Positions 28,801 to 38,369 of a DNA stretch of 64,000 nt are shown one piece after another. Each line of letters opens with the position of its first letter. Positions within the stretch are counted from its first letter, which is position 1. Source of the DNA: Rubrobacter marinus (GTDB lineage Bacteria; Actinomycetota; Rubrobacteria; Rubrobacterales; Rubrobacteraceae); assembly GCF_011492965.1 (NCBI RefSeq), contig NZ_CP045121.1:3968001-4032000 (forward strand), given 5' to 3'. The notes under the pieces are model-generated. The model ran no database searches and was not told where the DNA came from. It worked only from the letters and a program-made list of their open reading frames with translations. Both the position numbers and the translations under genes were made by a program.

Positions 28801-29784
28801 CAGGCCGCTGAGGAGCACGAAGAGCGGCAGCCTGATGTTCTCGCCCCGGTCGAACTCTGGCAGGGTCTCGAAATACAAGCTCCACTCCCTCCCCGCCACG
28901 TCGACCGGCACGGAGTCGTCGCGCGCGGAACGATCGGCGGCGCTCCCGCCGACGGGCAGATCGGTGACCTCGGCGAAGGCGCCGCCGGAGCTTCCGGAGG
29001 CCGTCTGGCCCTCGCTCGCGCGCTGGACGCCGTCGCTGTCGTAGAGGAGGTTCCTGGGGGTGAGCCCCGCGCCGTCGTAGACCTCGACGTCCACCGAAGG
29101 GTCGTACGACTCGTCCACGATGCCCGCGAGCACCCGGTCCGTGGGCAGGTAGGAGACGACGAACCCCTCCAGGGCGCGCCGGCGCTCGGCGACGGTCCTC
29201 ACGGGCTCGCCCCTGCGGTAGATCGGCAGGTACGCCACGACCCCCGTCTCGAGCACGAGGTCCCCGAGCGCGCTCCGGGGGGCCTCGGAGAGCACGAAGG
29301 TCTTGCCCGTCATCTCCACCTCGCCCCCGTCCCGGGCCCGGTCCATGGCGGCGCGGTCCGCCGCCATCGCGTAGGCGTCGTAGCCGACGAGGCCGCCGTT
29401 GGCGTCGTTCAGGGGCGCGGCGTAGGTGATGGGGAAGGAGTCCGGTCCGTCGGCCCTCGCGTAGCCGAGCATCTGTATGCCCTCGAACCGGTTCTCGAGG
29501 TCCAGGCTGGCCACGAAGCCGCGCCAGTCCTCCTCGGTCACCTCGGTCGAGGCCGAGAAGAGCCCGCGGGCCCCGAACATGACGTTGACGTAGCGCTCCA
29601 GGCGGCGGACGATCGCCTCCTGCGAGGTCAGCACGGTGTCGTCGAAGCGCACGCGGGCCGAGGCCTCGACGTTCTGGCGCACGTAGTAGAAGGCCAGAAG
29701 GGTAAGGATGATGGCGACGAGCAGGACAGCGTAGGCGAGGGCCGCGTGACGCAGGTGCGCCGCCAGGCCTCTGAGGAGGCTCAC
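25871..29784 (-). CDS. Giant hybrid sensor kinase with two kinase cores (frameshifted as sequenced)
   Basis: Membrane sensor kinase of 1304 residues once one G is added at 27786-27790. Order: TM helix (residues 13-33), CHASE1-like extracytoplasmic domain (about 40-310), TM helix (320-342), HisKA with [14 protein letters not shown] (His378), HATPase ([20 protein letters not shown]), receiver domain starting [11 protein letters not shown] near 634 with phospho-Asp in [12 protein letters not shown] domain ([20 protein letters not shown]), GAF domain, then a second NarL/LiaS-type kinase core with [15 protein letters not shown] and [15 protein letters not shown]. The frameshift splits the receiver domain, so the halves are one gene. 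The response regulator at 29791 is next upstream. Confidence 0.85.
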
Positions 29785-29790
29785 GGGCCC

Positions 29791-30231
29791 CTAGCCTCCC
29801 CGCCTCGGGGTCTCGTTCAAGACCAGCCAGTAGAGCCCGAGCTGGCGCACCGCCTCTATAAACTGGGCGAAGTCGACCGGCTTGCGGATGTAGCTGTTCG
29901 CCCCGTAGCCGTAGCCGTCCACGAGGTCCTGCTGCTCCTTGGAGGAGGTCAGGATCACGACCGGCAGGAGCCTGGTCCGCTCGTCCCCCCTGAGGCGCTT
30001 CAAGACCTCGAGGCCATCGATCTTCGGGAGCTTGAGGTCCAGCAGTATCACCTGCGGCATTACGCTCAGGTCCCGGCCATCGTGGACCCCGGTGCCGAAC
30101 AGGTAGTCCAGCGCCTCGGCCCCGTCGCGGGCGACCACCACCTCGTTGCCGATGTTGTTTTTCTTGAGGGCGCGACGGGTCAGGAGCTCGTCGTCCGGGT
30201 TATCCTCGACCAGGAGAATTATCTTGCCCAC
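29791..30231 (-). CDS. Single-domain response regulator (Rcp1/CheY-like)
   Basis: 146 residues forming one receiver domain: acidic pocket LVEDNPDD, phospho-Asp in VILLDLKLPKIDG, Thr/Ser in VVILTSSKEQQD, Lys in SYIRKPVDF. The long insertion after helix 3 (LFGTGVHDGRDL) is typical of Rcp1-type regulators partnered with phytochrome-like or CHASE/PAS kinases. No output domain. Its stop is 7 bp before the hybrid kinase start, so it is probably that kinase's partner. Confidence 0.9.
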   Translation of the reverse strand: MGKIILLVEDNPDDELLTRRALKKNNIGNEVVVARDGAEALDYLFGTGVHDGRDLSVMPQVILLDLKLPKIDGLEVLKRLRGDERTRLLPVVILTSSKEQQDLVDGYGYGANSYIRKPVDFAQFIEAVRQLGLYWLVLNETPRRGG

Positions 30232-30394
30232 CTTACCCCTCTGAGATCCGACGACGGATACTCCCGACGCCCCTCGAACAGAGGGGGCCCCGGGCGTCCT
30301 CTAGGCGAGCATCGTATGCATGTAGCCTCACTCCTCGCCCCTTCTCTCCCACGTCCGCGGGGAGCGCTCACCACAATAGCTATATTTATAGCGT

Positions 30395-30444
30395 CTAGCG
30401 CACCCGCGGCGCAACCGGGGAGATCTGCGCCGCGGGTGCGCTAG
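30395..30444 (-). terminator. Long hairpin terminator overlapping kinase stop codon
   Basis: Perfect 19-bp arms (CTAGCGCACCCGCGGCGCA at 30395-30413 and its complement at 30426-30444) with a 12-base loop. The right arm contains the stop codon of the HAMP kinase (30441-30443). Just beyond, on the minus strand, is an AT-rich inverted repeat GCTATA-TT-TATAGC (near 30379-30392). Confidence 0.75.
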
Positions 30445-32062
30445 TCGCGCAGGGGCAGGCCGATCCTCGCGTACGTCCCCCCGCCGGGGACGCTCTCGAC
30501 CGTGAGGTCGCCGCCGTGCTGCTCGACGATAGCCCTGGTGAGGGCGAGGCCGACGCGGAGGCGGCCGTCCGAACGGTCCGAGCCCGGGTCGAAGGCCTCG
30601 TCGATAAGCGACTGGTCGGCCCCCTCGCCGTCGTCGGCGACCTCGATCAGGAGCTCGGTGCCGTCTTCGGAGACGCGGGAGCGGAGCCCGAGCCGGCCGC
30701 CGGCCTCGGGCAGGGCAGAGAGCGCGTTCTGCAGGAGCTCGCCCACGGCCTCGCGCAGCTTGAGGCGGTCCACCGTCGCGTGGTCGACCTCGGGTGCGAT
30801 GTCCAGCTCGATGCTGACGGCCCGCTCGGAGAACTCGTCCTGAAAGCGCATGAACACCCTGTACAGCAGGGCCCGCATGTCCGTGCGCGAGAGGTTCAGG
30901 TCGAGCGGGAAGCCGAACTCGGTTATGCGGGCGATAGCCTGCGAGAGCCCCTCGAGCCCTTCGACGAGATCGTCCTGCTTCGCGGCGTGGCCGTTGCTCC
31001 CGGCGGCGTCGAGCTGGGCTATCCTCGAGCGCAGCCTGGAGACGAGGCGGTGCAGCGTGACCCTGGAGGGGGCGCTCTGCCAGGCCGGGCCGTCGCTGCT
31101 CTCGTCCGCCGCCGTCAGGGCCAACCCGGTCATCCCCTCGCGGCGGGAGATCGCCTCCATCGCCCGGTTGAACGCCCGGCTCACCTCGCCGAGCTCGTCG
31201 GCCCGCTCCTCGTCGACGCGCCGGTCCAGGTTCCCCTTCTCGACGTCTTCGAGCGCCTGCCTGAGCTCGCGCAGCGGGCGGAAGAGGTCGGAGGCGAGGT
31301 ACGCCGCGAGCAGCAGGAGCAGCGACAGGGTGCCGAAGGCCGCGATGATGAGGACGAGCTGCGCGGTCCTCCGGGTGCTCTGCGTCTGCGCCAGGACGTC
31401 CTCGCGCGCCCTCTGGTCGGAGGCGATGGCCCTGTCGGTCGCGGACTCGAAGGCCTGGAAGCTGTTCTCGCCCGGACGCTCCTGCACGAGGCCGACGAGC
31501 TCGAACCGGATCCCTCCTCCGCCCCCCTCGAGCTCCTCGTCGTCCCGCAGGTCGTCGGGTTCCGGGGCTTCGTCCTCGTCGGGTTGCTCCGGGGGCGCGG
31601 GCGGTCCCTGAGGCACCCCGGGTCCTGCTGGACCTCGAGCCGCCTCTCGGCCAGGGCCTGCGCCTCCTCCGTGCGCCCGGCCTCCACCAGGTCGAAGACC
31701 TCGTTCGCGTCGCGCACCACCCTCTCGTAGGAGGTGCGGACCTGCTCGACCTGCCGCCGTTCCTCCTCGGTGTCGGCCAGGCTGGCCCACGTGTCGAGGT
31801 CCTGATCCACGGCCCCTATCGCCCCTTCGAACTCCTGGCGGGCGTTGGTATCCCCCTGCGCGAGGACGTCCGACACCTCCTTGAGGGCCCGGAAGGTCGC
31901 CCCCTGCACCTTCTGGGCTTCCAGGCTGCGCGTGTAGTGCCGCTGGAGCTCCTCGCCGGTGGCCCTCCACTGGATCGTCGCCCAGATGGAGATGCCGGAG
32001 ACCAGGAGGCCCAGAAACACCAGGGTTCCGAAGGTTACGAAGAGTTTGCGTCGAAGGTTCAT
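30441..32062 (-). CDS. HAMP-domain sensor histidine kinase, atypical (frameshifted as sequenced)
   Basis: 540-residue membrane kinase once one G is added at 31616-31619. TM helix at residues 6-28 (LFVTFGTLVFLGLLVSGISI), a helical periplasmic bundle, a Pro/Glu-rich stretch, second TM (LVLIIAAFGTLSLLLLLAAY), HAMP domain (SDLFRPLRELRQALEDVEKG...), and a C-terminal HATPase (LLQNALSALPEAGG, EVADDGEGAD, RVGLALTRAIVEQHGGDL). No canonical HExxTP-type H-box lies between HAMP and HATPase; the only nearby candidate is VTLHRLVSRLRSRI. It starts 16 bp after the DASS transporter gene, suggesting one operon. Confidence 0.8.
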
Positions 32063-32077
32063 GCGCTCCTCAAGATC

Positions 32078-33511
32078 CTAGAGGGCCAGTCCGGTCCACT
32101 GCCAGTAGCCGTAGTAGAAGACCACGATAAGGACCAGGTGGATTATCAGCAGCACCGAGCTCAGGCGGAGCAGGTCCGCCGGCCCGTAGGTCTCGCTGCC
32201 GGCCTCCTGGAACATCAGGAGCGCCTTGGAGGAGACCGGGAAGGTGAGGCAGTAGTCCATCCCGACCGTCCCGATAAACAGGACGGCGACGGGGTTCAGG
32301 TCCAGGCTGCCCGCGAGGTACAGAAGCGGCGGTACGAGCGCGGCGGCGCGCGCCGCGTGCGAGGTCATGTAGATGTGCGAGGTCAGCGAGACGAAGGCGA
32401 CGATGAGCAGGATCAACGTCCCCGAGCGGGCCCCGGCGATGCCGCTGACCGCGAACAGGTTGTCGATGATCCACTGCGCCGCGCCCGATTCTATGAGCGC
32501 CTCACCGAGGGCGAGCGCCGCGCCGACGAAGACGATCAGGTTCCAGGAGACGGACTTGAGCCCGTCCTTCCAGCTCATCACCCCGAGCCCCGGCAGGGTC
32601 AGAAAGAGCGCCCCCGCGACCGCCACGGTGGCGATCTCCAGGCCGTGGAAGGCCTCCGTGAGCCAGAGCCCGACCATCAGCGTCAGGACCACGAGCGTTA
32701 TCCTCTCGGCCCTGGAGAAGGCGCTCCGTGCCTCGCGCGGGATCTCCAGCCGACGGTCGAGGCGGTCCTTGTCGAGAAAGAGCCGCATGATCACCCACGC
32801 GGAGGCGTAGCTGGCGACGACGCCGAACGGCGTCCCCCAAAGCGCCCACTGGGCGAAGGAGATCCTCCTACCGGCGATCTGGGCGAGGAGGTCGTTGGCG
32901 ATGAGGTGCGAGCCGGCCCCGATGATCGTGGTGATGGTCGCGACCAGGATGACGGTCGGCATCAGGAGCGCGAGCGCGCGCACGATCTTCTTGTCCCCGG
33001 CCGCGTCGGCGATGCTCCGGAAGACCGGCATGACCACCGCCGCCCGGCCGCTCGTCGAGGGGATGACGAACGAGAGCGGGATGAGCACCGTGGTGAGCAG
33101 CCACAGGATGCCGCGCACGGAGGAGGCCCGCGCGACGACGAAGCCGGTGAGCCGTGCTGCGAGGCCGGTGGCGCGCATGGCCCCCCCGAGCACGAACGCC
33201 CCTATCATGAGCCAGACCACGTCCGAGGCCAGGGCGTCGAAGAGGCTCTCCTGGGGGCTGCCGCCGGTGATGACGGCGACGGTCAGCGCCGCGAGCGCCA
33301 CGTACGCCGCGTTGATCTTGGTGGTCGACCACAGGATGGCCGCGAGCGCGAAGATGAAGAGCGCCACGCGCGCCTCGTACGGGAGCGACGCCGGCAGGAG
33401 CACGGCGATCCCGGCCACGATCGAGAGCGCGAGCGGCAGCATCGCGTCCACCACCCAGCGGAACCGCCGGGGCGGCGCGGGCGCCGAAGGCGCCTCCGAC
33501 GCGCGGCGCAT
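32078..33511 (-). CDS. DASS/SLC13-family anion transporter
   Basis: 477-residue transporter with about 12 helices. The two ion/carboxylate-binding hairpins appear as FVIPSTSGRAAVVMPVFRSI near residue 155 and SLTSHIYMTSHAARAAALVP near residue 385. It differs from the copy at 8656 in having ST/TS-S in place of SNT. It lies between glycerate kinase (50 bp upstream) and the HAMP kinase, so an organic acid such as glycerate, tartronate or malate is a reasonable guess for the substrate. Not a close duplicate of the 8656 gene. Confidence 0.85.
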   Translation of the reverse strand: MRRASEAPSAPAPPRRFRWVVDAMLPLALSIVAGIAVLLPASLPYEARVALFIFALAAILWSTTKINAAYVALAALTVAVITGGSPQESLFDALASDVVWLMIGAFVLGGAMRATGLAARLTGFVVARASSVRGILWLLTTVLIPLSFVIPSTSGRAAVVMPVFRSIADAAGDKKIVRALALLMPTVILVATITTIIGAGSHLIANDLLAQIAGRRISFAQWALWGTPFGVVASYASAWVIMRLFLDKDRLDRRLEIPREARSAFSRAERITLVVLTLMVGLWLTEAFHGLEIATVAVAGALFLTLPGLGVMSWKDGLKSVSWNLIVFVGAALALGEALIESGAAQWIIDNLFAVSGIAGARSGTLILLIVAFVSLTSHIYMTSHAARAAALVPPLLYLAGSLDLNPVAVLFIGTVGMDYCLTFPVSSKALLMFQEAGSETYGPADLLRLSSVLLIIHLVLIVVFYYGYWQWTGLAL

Positions 33512-33560
33512 CTCGACGCGCCGCGCGTCTACGCGCTCCCAGAGGCTGGTTCTCGTCGCG

Positions 33561-34778
33561 CTAGACAGCGGGGGCTCCCTCTGGACGGAGCTCCTCGCCG
33601 AAGCCCGAAGGCGACGCGGGCGCCAGCTCCCGACCGAGCATCACGAGCCGCATTACGTCCTCGGCGCACACCGTCACGAGGTCGCAAGCCTGCTCTATGG
33701 CCTGATCCAGGGTGACGGGCGCCTGCAGGATGCTGACGTAGGCGTCTATGCCGTGGTCGTGGTTGATCTGGGCGTCCTTGCCGACGGTCCCGACGATGGC
33801 GACCACCGGCAGCCCGTAGCGCTTCGCCCGCCGGGCTATCTCGACGGGGATCTTGCCGCGCGGCGTCTGGAAGTCTATGCCCCCCTCGGCCGTGAAGACG
33901 AGGTCGGCCTTCTCGAGCAGCGACTCGATCTCCAGGTACCGCGAGACGATCTCGTAGCGCGGGTGCAGGGTGGCCCCGACGAGCGCCTGCAGGCCCGTCC
34001 CCAGCCCGCCGGAGGCCCCGCCGCCCGGCATCTGGCGAGCGTCCACGCCGACCTGCTCCCGGATCACGGCGGCGTAGTTCTCGAGCGCCGCGTCGAGCTT
34101 CTCGACGGCCTCGGGCGTAGCGCCCTTCTGGGGCCCGAAGACCCTCGCGACCCCCCTGGGCCCGCACAGGACGTTGTGCCAGTTGCACGCGACCTCTATC
34201 GGCACGGAGTCGAGGCGCGGGTCGCGGCCAGAGAGGTCCACGCTGTCCAACCGGGCGAGCTCCGCCCCGCCCCGGTCGAGCTCGTTGCCGGCCCGGTCGA
34301 GGAGGCGTACCCCGAGGGCCTGGGCCATCCCGGCGCCGCCGTCGGTGGTCCCCGAGTCCCCGCAGCCGACGAGGATACAATCGGCCCCGGCGTCGAGCGC
34401 CGCGCGGATAAGCTCCCCCACCCCGTACGTGGTCGTCCCGGACGGGTCCCTGAGGTCCCGCGGCACGAGCCTCAGCCCCGCGGCGGCGGCCATCTCCAGA
34501 ACGGCGACACGCGGCGTGCCCTCGGCACCGCCCAGGATCCCGAAGTACGACTCCACGGGCTCCCCGACCGGGCCCGTCACCGTGACCTCGTGCAGGGTGC
34601 CGCCGGTGGCGTTCACGAGCGTCTTCGTGAAGCCCTCGCCGCCGTCCACCATCGGCGCCTTCGAGATCTCGGCGTCCGGCACGACCCGCAGCACGCCCTC
34701 CTCGATGCACTCGGCGACCTGCTCGGCCTCGAGGCTCTCCTTGAAACCGGACGGTGCCACAAGAACGCGTAAAGCCAT
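33561..34778 (-). CDS. glxK: Glycerate kinase
   Basis: 405-residue cytoplasmic kinase of the GlxK/GarK type, phosphorylating glycerate with ATP. Family blocks: LRVLVAPSGFKESLEAEQVA at the N-terminus, APMVDGGEGFTKTLVNATGG, ILVGCGDSGTTDGGAGMAQALG, CNWHNVLCGPRGVARVFGPQKGA, PGGGASGGLGTGLQALVGA and DLVFTAEGGIDFQTPRGKIP. The ATG at 34778 has GAGAGGAGAG upstream; an in-frame extension to 34898 is low-complexity and rejected. Four 11-bp-phased repeats lie about 130-165 bp upstream (34904-34943). Confidence 0.93.
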   Translation of the reverse strand: MALRVLVAPSGFKESLEAEQVAECIEEGVLRVVPDAEISKAPMVDGGEGFTKTLVNATGGTLHEVTVTGPVGEPVESYFGILGGAEGTPRVAVLEMAAAAGLRLVPRDLRDPSGTTTYGVGELIRAALDAGADCILVGCGDSGTTDGGAGMAQALGVRLLDRAGNELDRGGAELARLDSVDLSGRDPRLDSVPIEVACNWHNVLCGPRGVARVFGPQKGATPEAVEKLDAALENYAAVIREQVGVDARQMPGGGASGGLGTGLQALVGATLHPRYEIVSRYLEIESLLEKADLVFTAEGGIDFQTPRGKIPVEIARRAKRYGLPVVAIVGTVGKDAQINHDHGIDAYVSILQAPVTLDQAIEQACDLVTVCAEDVMRLVMLGRELAPASPSGFGEELRPEGAPAV

Positions 34779-34903
34779 CGTGCTCTCCTCTCGGTCGGTG
34801 GTCGATGGGAGGGCTCGGGGTTCCCGATCCGGGATCTCCCGACCCGGAAGGATCGGCCACGAAGCCTCTCCTCGACCGTGCCTCCGTTGTTGCCTCAAGA
34901 GTC

Positions 34904-34943
34904 TGTTACAGCACGGTTAAACACGCCTAACATCGGGGTTAGA
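34904..34943 (-). promoter_or_regulatory. Four 11-bp-phased direct repeats upstream of glycerate kinase
   Basis: On the plus strand TGTTACA (34904), GGTTAAA (34915), CCTAACA (34926) and GGTTAGA (34937) begin exactly 11 bp apart; three of the four read TYTAACC or TGTAACA on the minus (gene) strand. Spacing of 11 bp is typical of OmpR/PhoB-type regulator sites. Confidence 0.55.
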
Positions 34944-35331
34944 ACTCTCTTACGATGCGTAGCGACCCGCTCGCCGGCCTCGTCGGCCTGAGGCGCGCGG
35001 GGTCATCGGGCCCGTCGACGTGCCCTCGGCCGGCGGCCCCCGACGACACGGAGAAGGGCTCCTGTTCGCCCGCCGCCTGCGTGCGCCAGCGGTAGGAACG
35101 CGTCGCCCCCGCCTCGTCGAACCGCGCGAACACCGAGGGACCGGCGCAGGGTCCGCGGCTCCCCCCCGGCCGGCGCGCCCCGCCCCCCGGCTCTCCCGCC
35201 GCGAAGATGCTGATTCGAGTACGTTCCCGATGTCCCACCTTGCCTCCTGGTTCTGGATCGCCTTTGTTTCACGGTCGTTAAACGACGAATGCGCGAACCC
35301 CCACCGAAAAATACGCGGGCTCGCGCGGGAC

Positions 35332-35382
35332 GAAGAGAGGCCGCCCCTCAGGAGTGGGGACGGCCTCTCTTCCGGCCGGCGG
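35332..35382 (-). terminator. Terminator for the beta-helix-like protein gene
   Basis: GAAGAGAGGCCG pairs with CGGCCTCTCTTC, with an inner CCCC/GGGG helix and a small loop (TCAGGAG-type). It lies about 45 bp after the stop at 35425 on the minus strand. Confidence 0.75.
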
Positions 35383-35424
35383 CTCCTCCGGTCGGGGGAG
35401 CCGCGGGATCCGCGCCGGGCTAGA

Positions 35425-35991
35425 TCAGAGCGCGGCGCACTGGTCTTCCTTGTCGCCCGCCACGTTGCCGCCGCCGGTCGGGGGCGGGTTGTTCTCCTTG
35501 CACTGGAGGTTCTGGGAGATGGTGTTGTTCGTCAGCACCACCCCGCCCGTGTTCTGCACGGCCTGCAGGTTCGCGAGGATCGTGCTGTTGCTCGCCTCCA
35601 CCCGGGCACGGTTCGCCTCGAACTGCAAGTCGCCGTTGATGCGCGTAGAAGACACGCTCGCGAGGCCGCCGCTCAGCCCGTTCTTGAGCTGCACGCTGCC
35701 CACGACGACGGAGCCGTTGGCGAGGCGGACGCCCTGGAAGCCCTCGCTCTGCACGTTGCCCTTGACCCGGACGCCGTTGGCGACGAGCGTCGCGCCGTTC
35801 TCGACCTTGATGGTCCCCTCGACCCTGGTGCCGTTCAGCGTACACGCCGCCCCGGACGAGACCCTAACGTTGTCCACGGTGACCGCGCCTATCGTCCCCC
35901 TGCACACCCTCTCCTCGGCCAGCGCGGCCGGCGCCGCGATCGCCAGGGCCAAGACGCTCGCGAGCGCCATAGCCAGAAATCTCCTCAACAT
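35425..35991 (-). CDS. Secreted repeat protein, beta-helix-like
   Basis: 188 residues. A Sec signal peptide (MLRRFLAMALASVLALAIAAPAALA) is followed by short degenerate repeats of about 15-20 residues rich in Val/Asn/Gly, each with a V-x-N-G or L-x-N-G turn (VTVDNVRVSSGAACTLNGT, VENGATLVANGVRVKGN, LANGSVVVGSVQLKNG, LQAVQNTGGVVLTNNTIS), as in right-handed beta-helices. Two cysteines near the start (VCRG, ACTL) and one near the end (QCAAL) could form disulfides. ATG at 35991 with GGAGAG upstream. Function unknown. Confidence 0.75.
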   Translation of the reverse strand: MLRRFLAMALASVLALAIAAPAALAEERVCRGTIGAVTVDNVRVSSGAACTLNGTRVEGTIKVENGATLVANGVRVKGNVQSEGFQGVRLANGSVVVGSVQLKNGLSGGLASVSSTRINGDLQFEANRARVEASNSTILANLQAVQNTGGVVLTNNTISQNLQCKENNPPPTGGGNVAGDKEDQCAAL

Positions 35992-36395
35992 ATGCTCTCC
36001 TCTCCTTTGTGCCCCCGGAACCGGCCGGTCCACGTCCCTTTGGGGCTCTCGCCTTGCACCCCACAAGTGCGAGGCGGGAGATTAAAAAATAGTTAAATAT
36101 TCGTGTCTTCTACAACAAGCGAAACTGCCTCATGAAACGCGGCGCGTCAGACGGCGTCCGCCGGCGGCGGGGCGAAGCCAGGCCCCCGATTCCTGGCCGC
36201 AAGGGGCAAGCGCGCAACCGTCTGCACGAAGAAGCCAGCCGGTCGACACGAACCCCGACGGGAGGGCGCCGCTGCCACGCCGGACGAAGGCGAGCCGTGC
36301 CCGAGGGGCTGACGAGCCGGCGGCGTTCGGCCGGGCCTTGGCGACTTCCTCGGGAGGCCGGGGCGCTCGTTACCGGGGATGCGGTTCGGGGCGTT
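35992..36395. other. Intergenic region
   Basis: Holds the promoter side of the beta-helix protein gene, including an AT-rich stretch at 36081-36104 with ATTA and GTTA cores 11 bp apart (ATTTAAC-like on the minus strand). The rest (36130-36395) is GC-rich with no gene that I can support. Confidence 0.45.
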
Positions 36396-38059
36396 CTAGC
36401 GCCGGGCAACCCTGAAGGCCCAGGTCTTGCTCGTGGCGGCCCCCCGTGCGTCGGTGGCGACCATCCTCACCCTGTGCGTGGCGTAGGAGAGCCGGCCGCT
36501 CGTATAGCTCAGACGGTCCGTCGCGCGGTCGTACGAGAAGGTCTTTACCGCGCGCCCGTCCACGAACAACCTGATGTTGCCCTTCGCCAGGTTCGTCTGG
36601 GCGTCCCTGACCGTCGCCCTTACGACGGGCGTCCTGTCGAAGGTGCGCGAGCCCGGGGTCGGGCGCACGGCGGAGATCGAGGGGGCCGTGTTCGGAGGGG
36701 GGCGCTCGGGGGGTCGTGTTCGGGGCGGGGGTTGAGCGGGGAGGCGCATGCGCTGCCGCCGCTCTGCTTCTGCATGCTCGCGCCGACGTCCGCGTGGCCG
36801 GCGCCCAGCTTGCCGGCGTAGGCCGGGTTCTTGGCGTCCAGCGGGCGGGCGGTCTCGCGGATCAGGGCCTCCACCGCCGCGGGGGTGCTCGAGCCCTCGC
36901 GGCTCCGTATCAGGGCCGCCTGCCCGGCGACGAACGGGGCGGCCATCGAGGTGCCGTCCCAGGAGGCGTAACGGTCGGTCGGGAAGGCGCTGTAGACGTC
37001 GTCGCCGGGTGCGGCGACGTCGATCCAGGAGGAGCCGAAGTTCGAGAAATCGGACTTCGTCTCGTCCTCCCCGACCGAGGCGACCGCCAGCACCCCCGCC
37101 TCGGCCGCCGGGTAGACGAGGCTCTCGGCGCTCTCGTTGCCCGCCGAGGCCACCGCGACGACGCCCTCGGCCGGGACGCCCCGCAGGGCATCCACGTCGT
37201 CGTCGTCCGAGAGGTCGTCCGTCACGTCCGCTAGAAGCTCCGACTGCGTCGAGGAGCCGAGGCTCAGGTTGATCACGTCGGCGCCGTCGTCCGTGGCGGG
37301 GTTGCCGTCGGGGTCGACGGCCCGCTGCACGGCCTCGGCGATCACGAAGACGTTGCCCCGGCCCTCCGCGTCGAGCACCCGCAGCGGCATGATCTTCGCG
37401 TCCGGCGCGGCGAGGTGCACTATCCCGGCCACGTGCGTGCCGTGGCCCGTCATCGTACCCTCGGGCTCTTCCTCCGGATTCGGCTCATCGTCCACGAAGT
37501 CGTATCCCGGGACCAGGCTGTCCCTCAGATCCGGATGGCCCTGCTGCACCCCGGTGTCGAGGATCGCGACCACGGCACCCGCCCCGCGGCTGATGCCGTT
37601 GGCGCACGGCAGGTTCAGCGCGCCGACCGCGTACTGCTCGCCGTAGGGCGCCCGGTCGGACGAAGGCGCGGGGGCGCTGTCGGCGCGGGCCCTGAAACTG
37701 GGTTTGCCCTCGGGGACGTCGGTGACGAAGTTCGGCTCGGCGTAGCTGAAGCGTAGCCCGTCTTCCTCCATCCGCTCCGCCTTGGCCTCCGTACCTTCGC
37801 CGTCCGCCACCCCGAGCAGGTAGATGCGCGCGCTACCCAGGAACGTGTCTTTCGTCTGCGTGCCGTAGTCCCGGTTTACGGCGGCTACGTCCGTGCCAGG
37901 GGTCAGCTTCACGACGATCTCGCCGTCGACGAACTCGCCGCCGTCGCTCTCCTGGGCGCGCGCCGGGTCGGGCTGGAGAGCGAGAACGCCGAACAGCACC
38001 AACAGCAACAGCGCGGTGATCGGCGTCGCACTAGCTCGTCGTATAGCCTGGCTTCTCAC
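36396..38059 (-). CDS. Secreted subtilisin-like serine protease S8 (frameshifted near C-terminus)
   Basis: Signal peptide (residues 1-35, ending ARA), inhibitor I9-like propeptide (GEIVVKLTPGTDVAAVNRDY to YAEPNFV), then the S8 catalytic domain. The triad is complete: Asp168 in VVAILDTGV, His206 in GHGTHVAG, Ser371 in GTSMAAPFVAG; oxyanion Asn308 in SAGNES. After SACASPLNP the frame changes within a C-rich stretch (about 36694-36735). The continued frame holds a beta-sandwich domain (ISAVRPTPGSRTFDRTPVV to TSKTWAFRVARR) ending at 36396. With one extra base the protein is 554 residues. Probably surface-acting. Upstream repeats at 38155-38187. Confidence 0.88.
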
Positions 38060-38369
38060 GATCCTACCCCCGTGTCGGATGAGCTCTCGTACCCTGCTCC
38101 AAGAGCTATGCGCTGTCGAGAAGTGTTTGATACATGGATGGTATTACGCACGCCGTTAAAACTTGGTTAGAAGAGAATTAGGAAGCTCTTATACGGTTGC
38201 CCTTTGCCTCTCCTACGGGTACGCGGCGTGCGCAAGATCGACGGCGGCAAGGTCGTCGACGGCTCGACGGCATTGCTCGCGGTATTCGTTGTATTGCGTT
38301 GGCCAGTGACGAGTCGTGCGCTGGGACGGAGGATCTGGCGGAGCGGAACCCTGAGTGGTACCTCGCGGG
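38060..38369. other. Intergenic region between subtilisin and CHAT genes
   Basis: 310 bp with the subtilisin promoter side. It contains three 11-bp-phased units at 38155-38187 and a relatively AT-rich patch (38120-38200). No gene seen. Confidence 0.5.
38155..38187 (-). promoter_or_regulatory. Three 11-bp-phased repeats upstream of the subtilisin gene
   Basis: Plus-strand units GTTAAAACTTG, GTTAGAAGAGA and ATTAGGAAGCT follow without gaps. On the gene strand they read as TTTTAAC, TTCTAAC and TCCTAAT, the same orientation as at the other genes with this pattern. Confidence 0.5.

Larger units (their letters stand above)
34779..35424. other. Intergenic region upstream of glycerate kinase
   Basis: Contains the phased repeat array at 34904-34943, a GC-rich stretch 34960-35240 in which several frames stay open only through Arg/Pro/Gly-rich shadow sequence, a more AT-rich patch near 35255-35310, and a terminator at 35332-35382. 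No convincing gene is seen. Confidence 0.5.

Noticed and set aside
34960-35272. Small open frames upstream of the beta-helix protein
   Set aside because: Arg/Gly/Pro-rich in all frames, no ribosome site and no domain.
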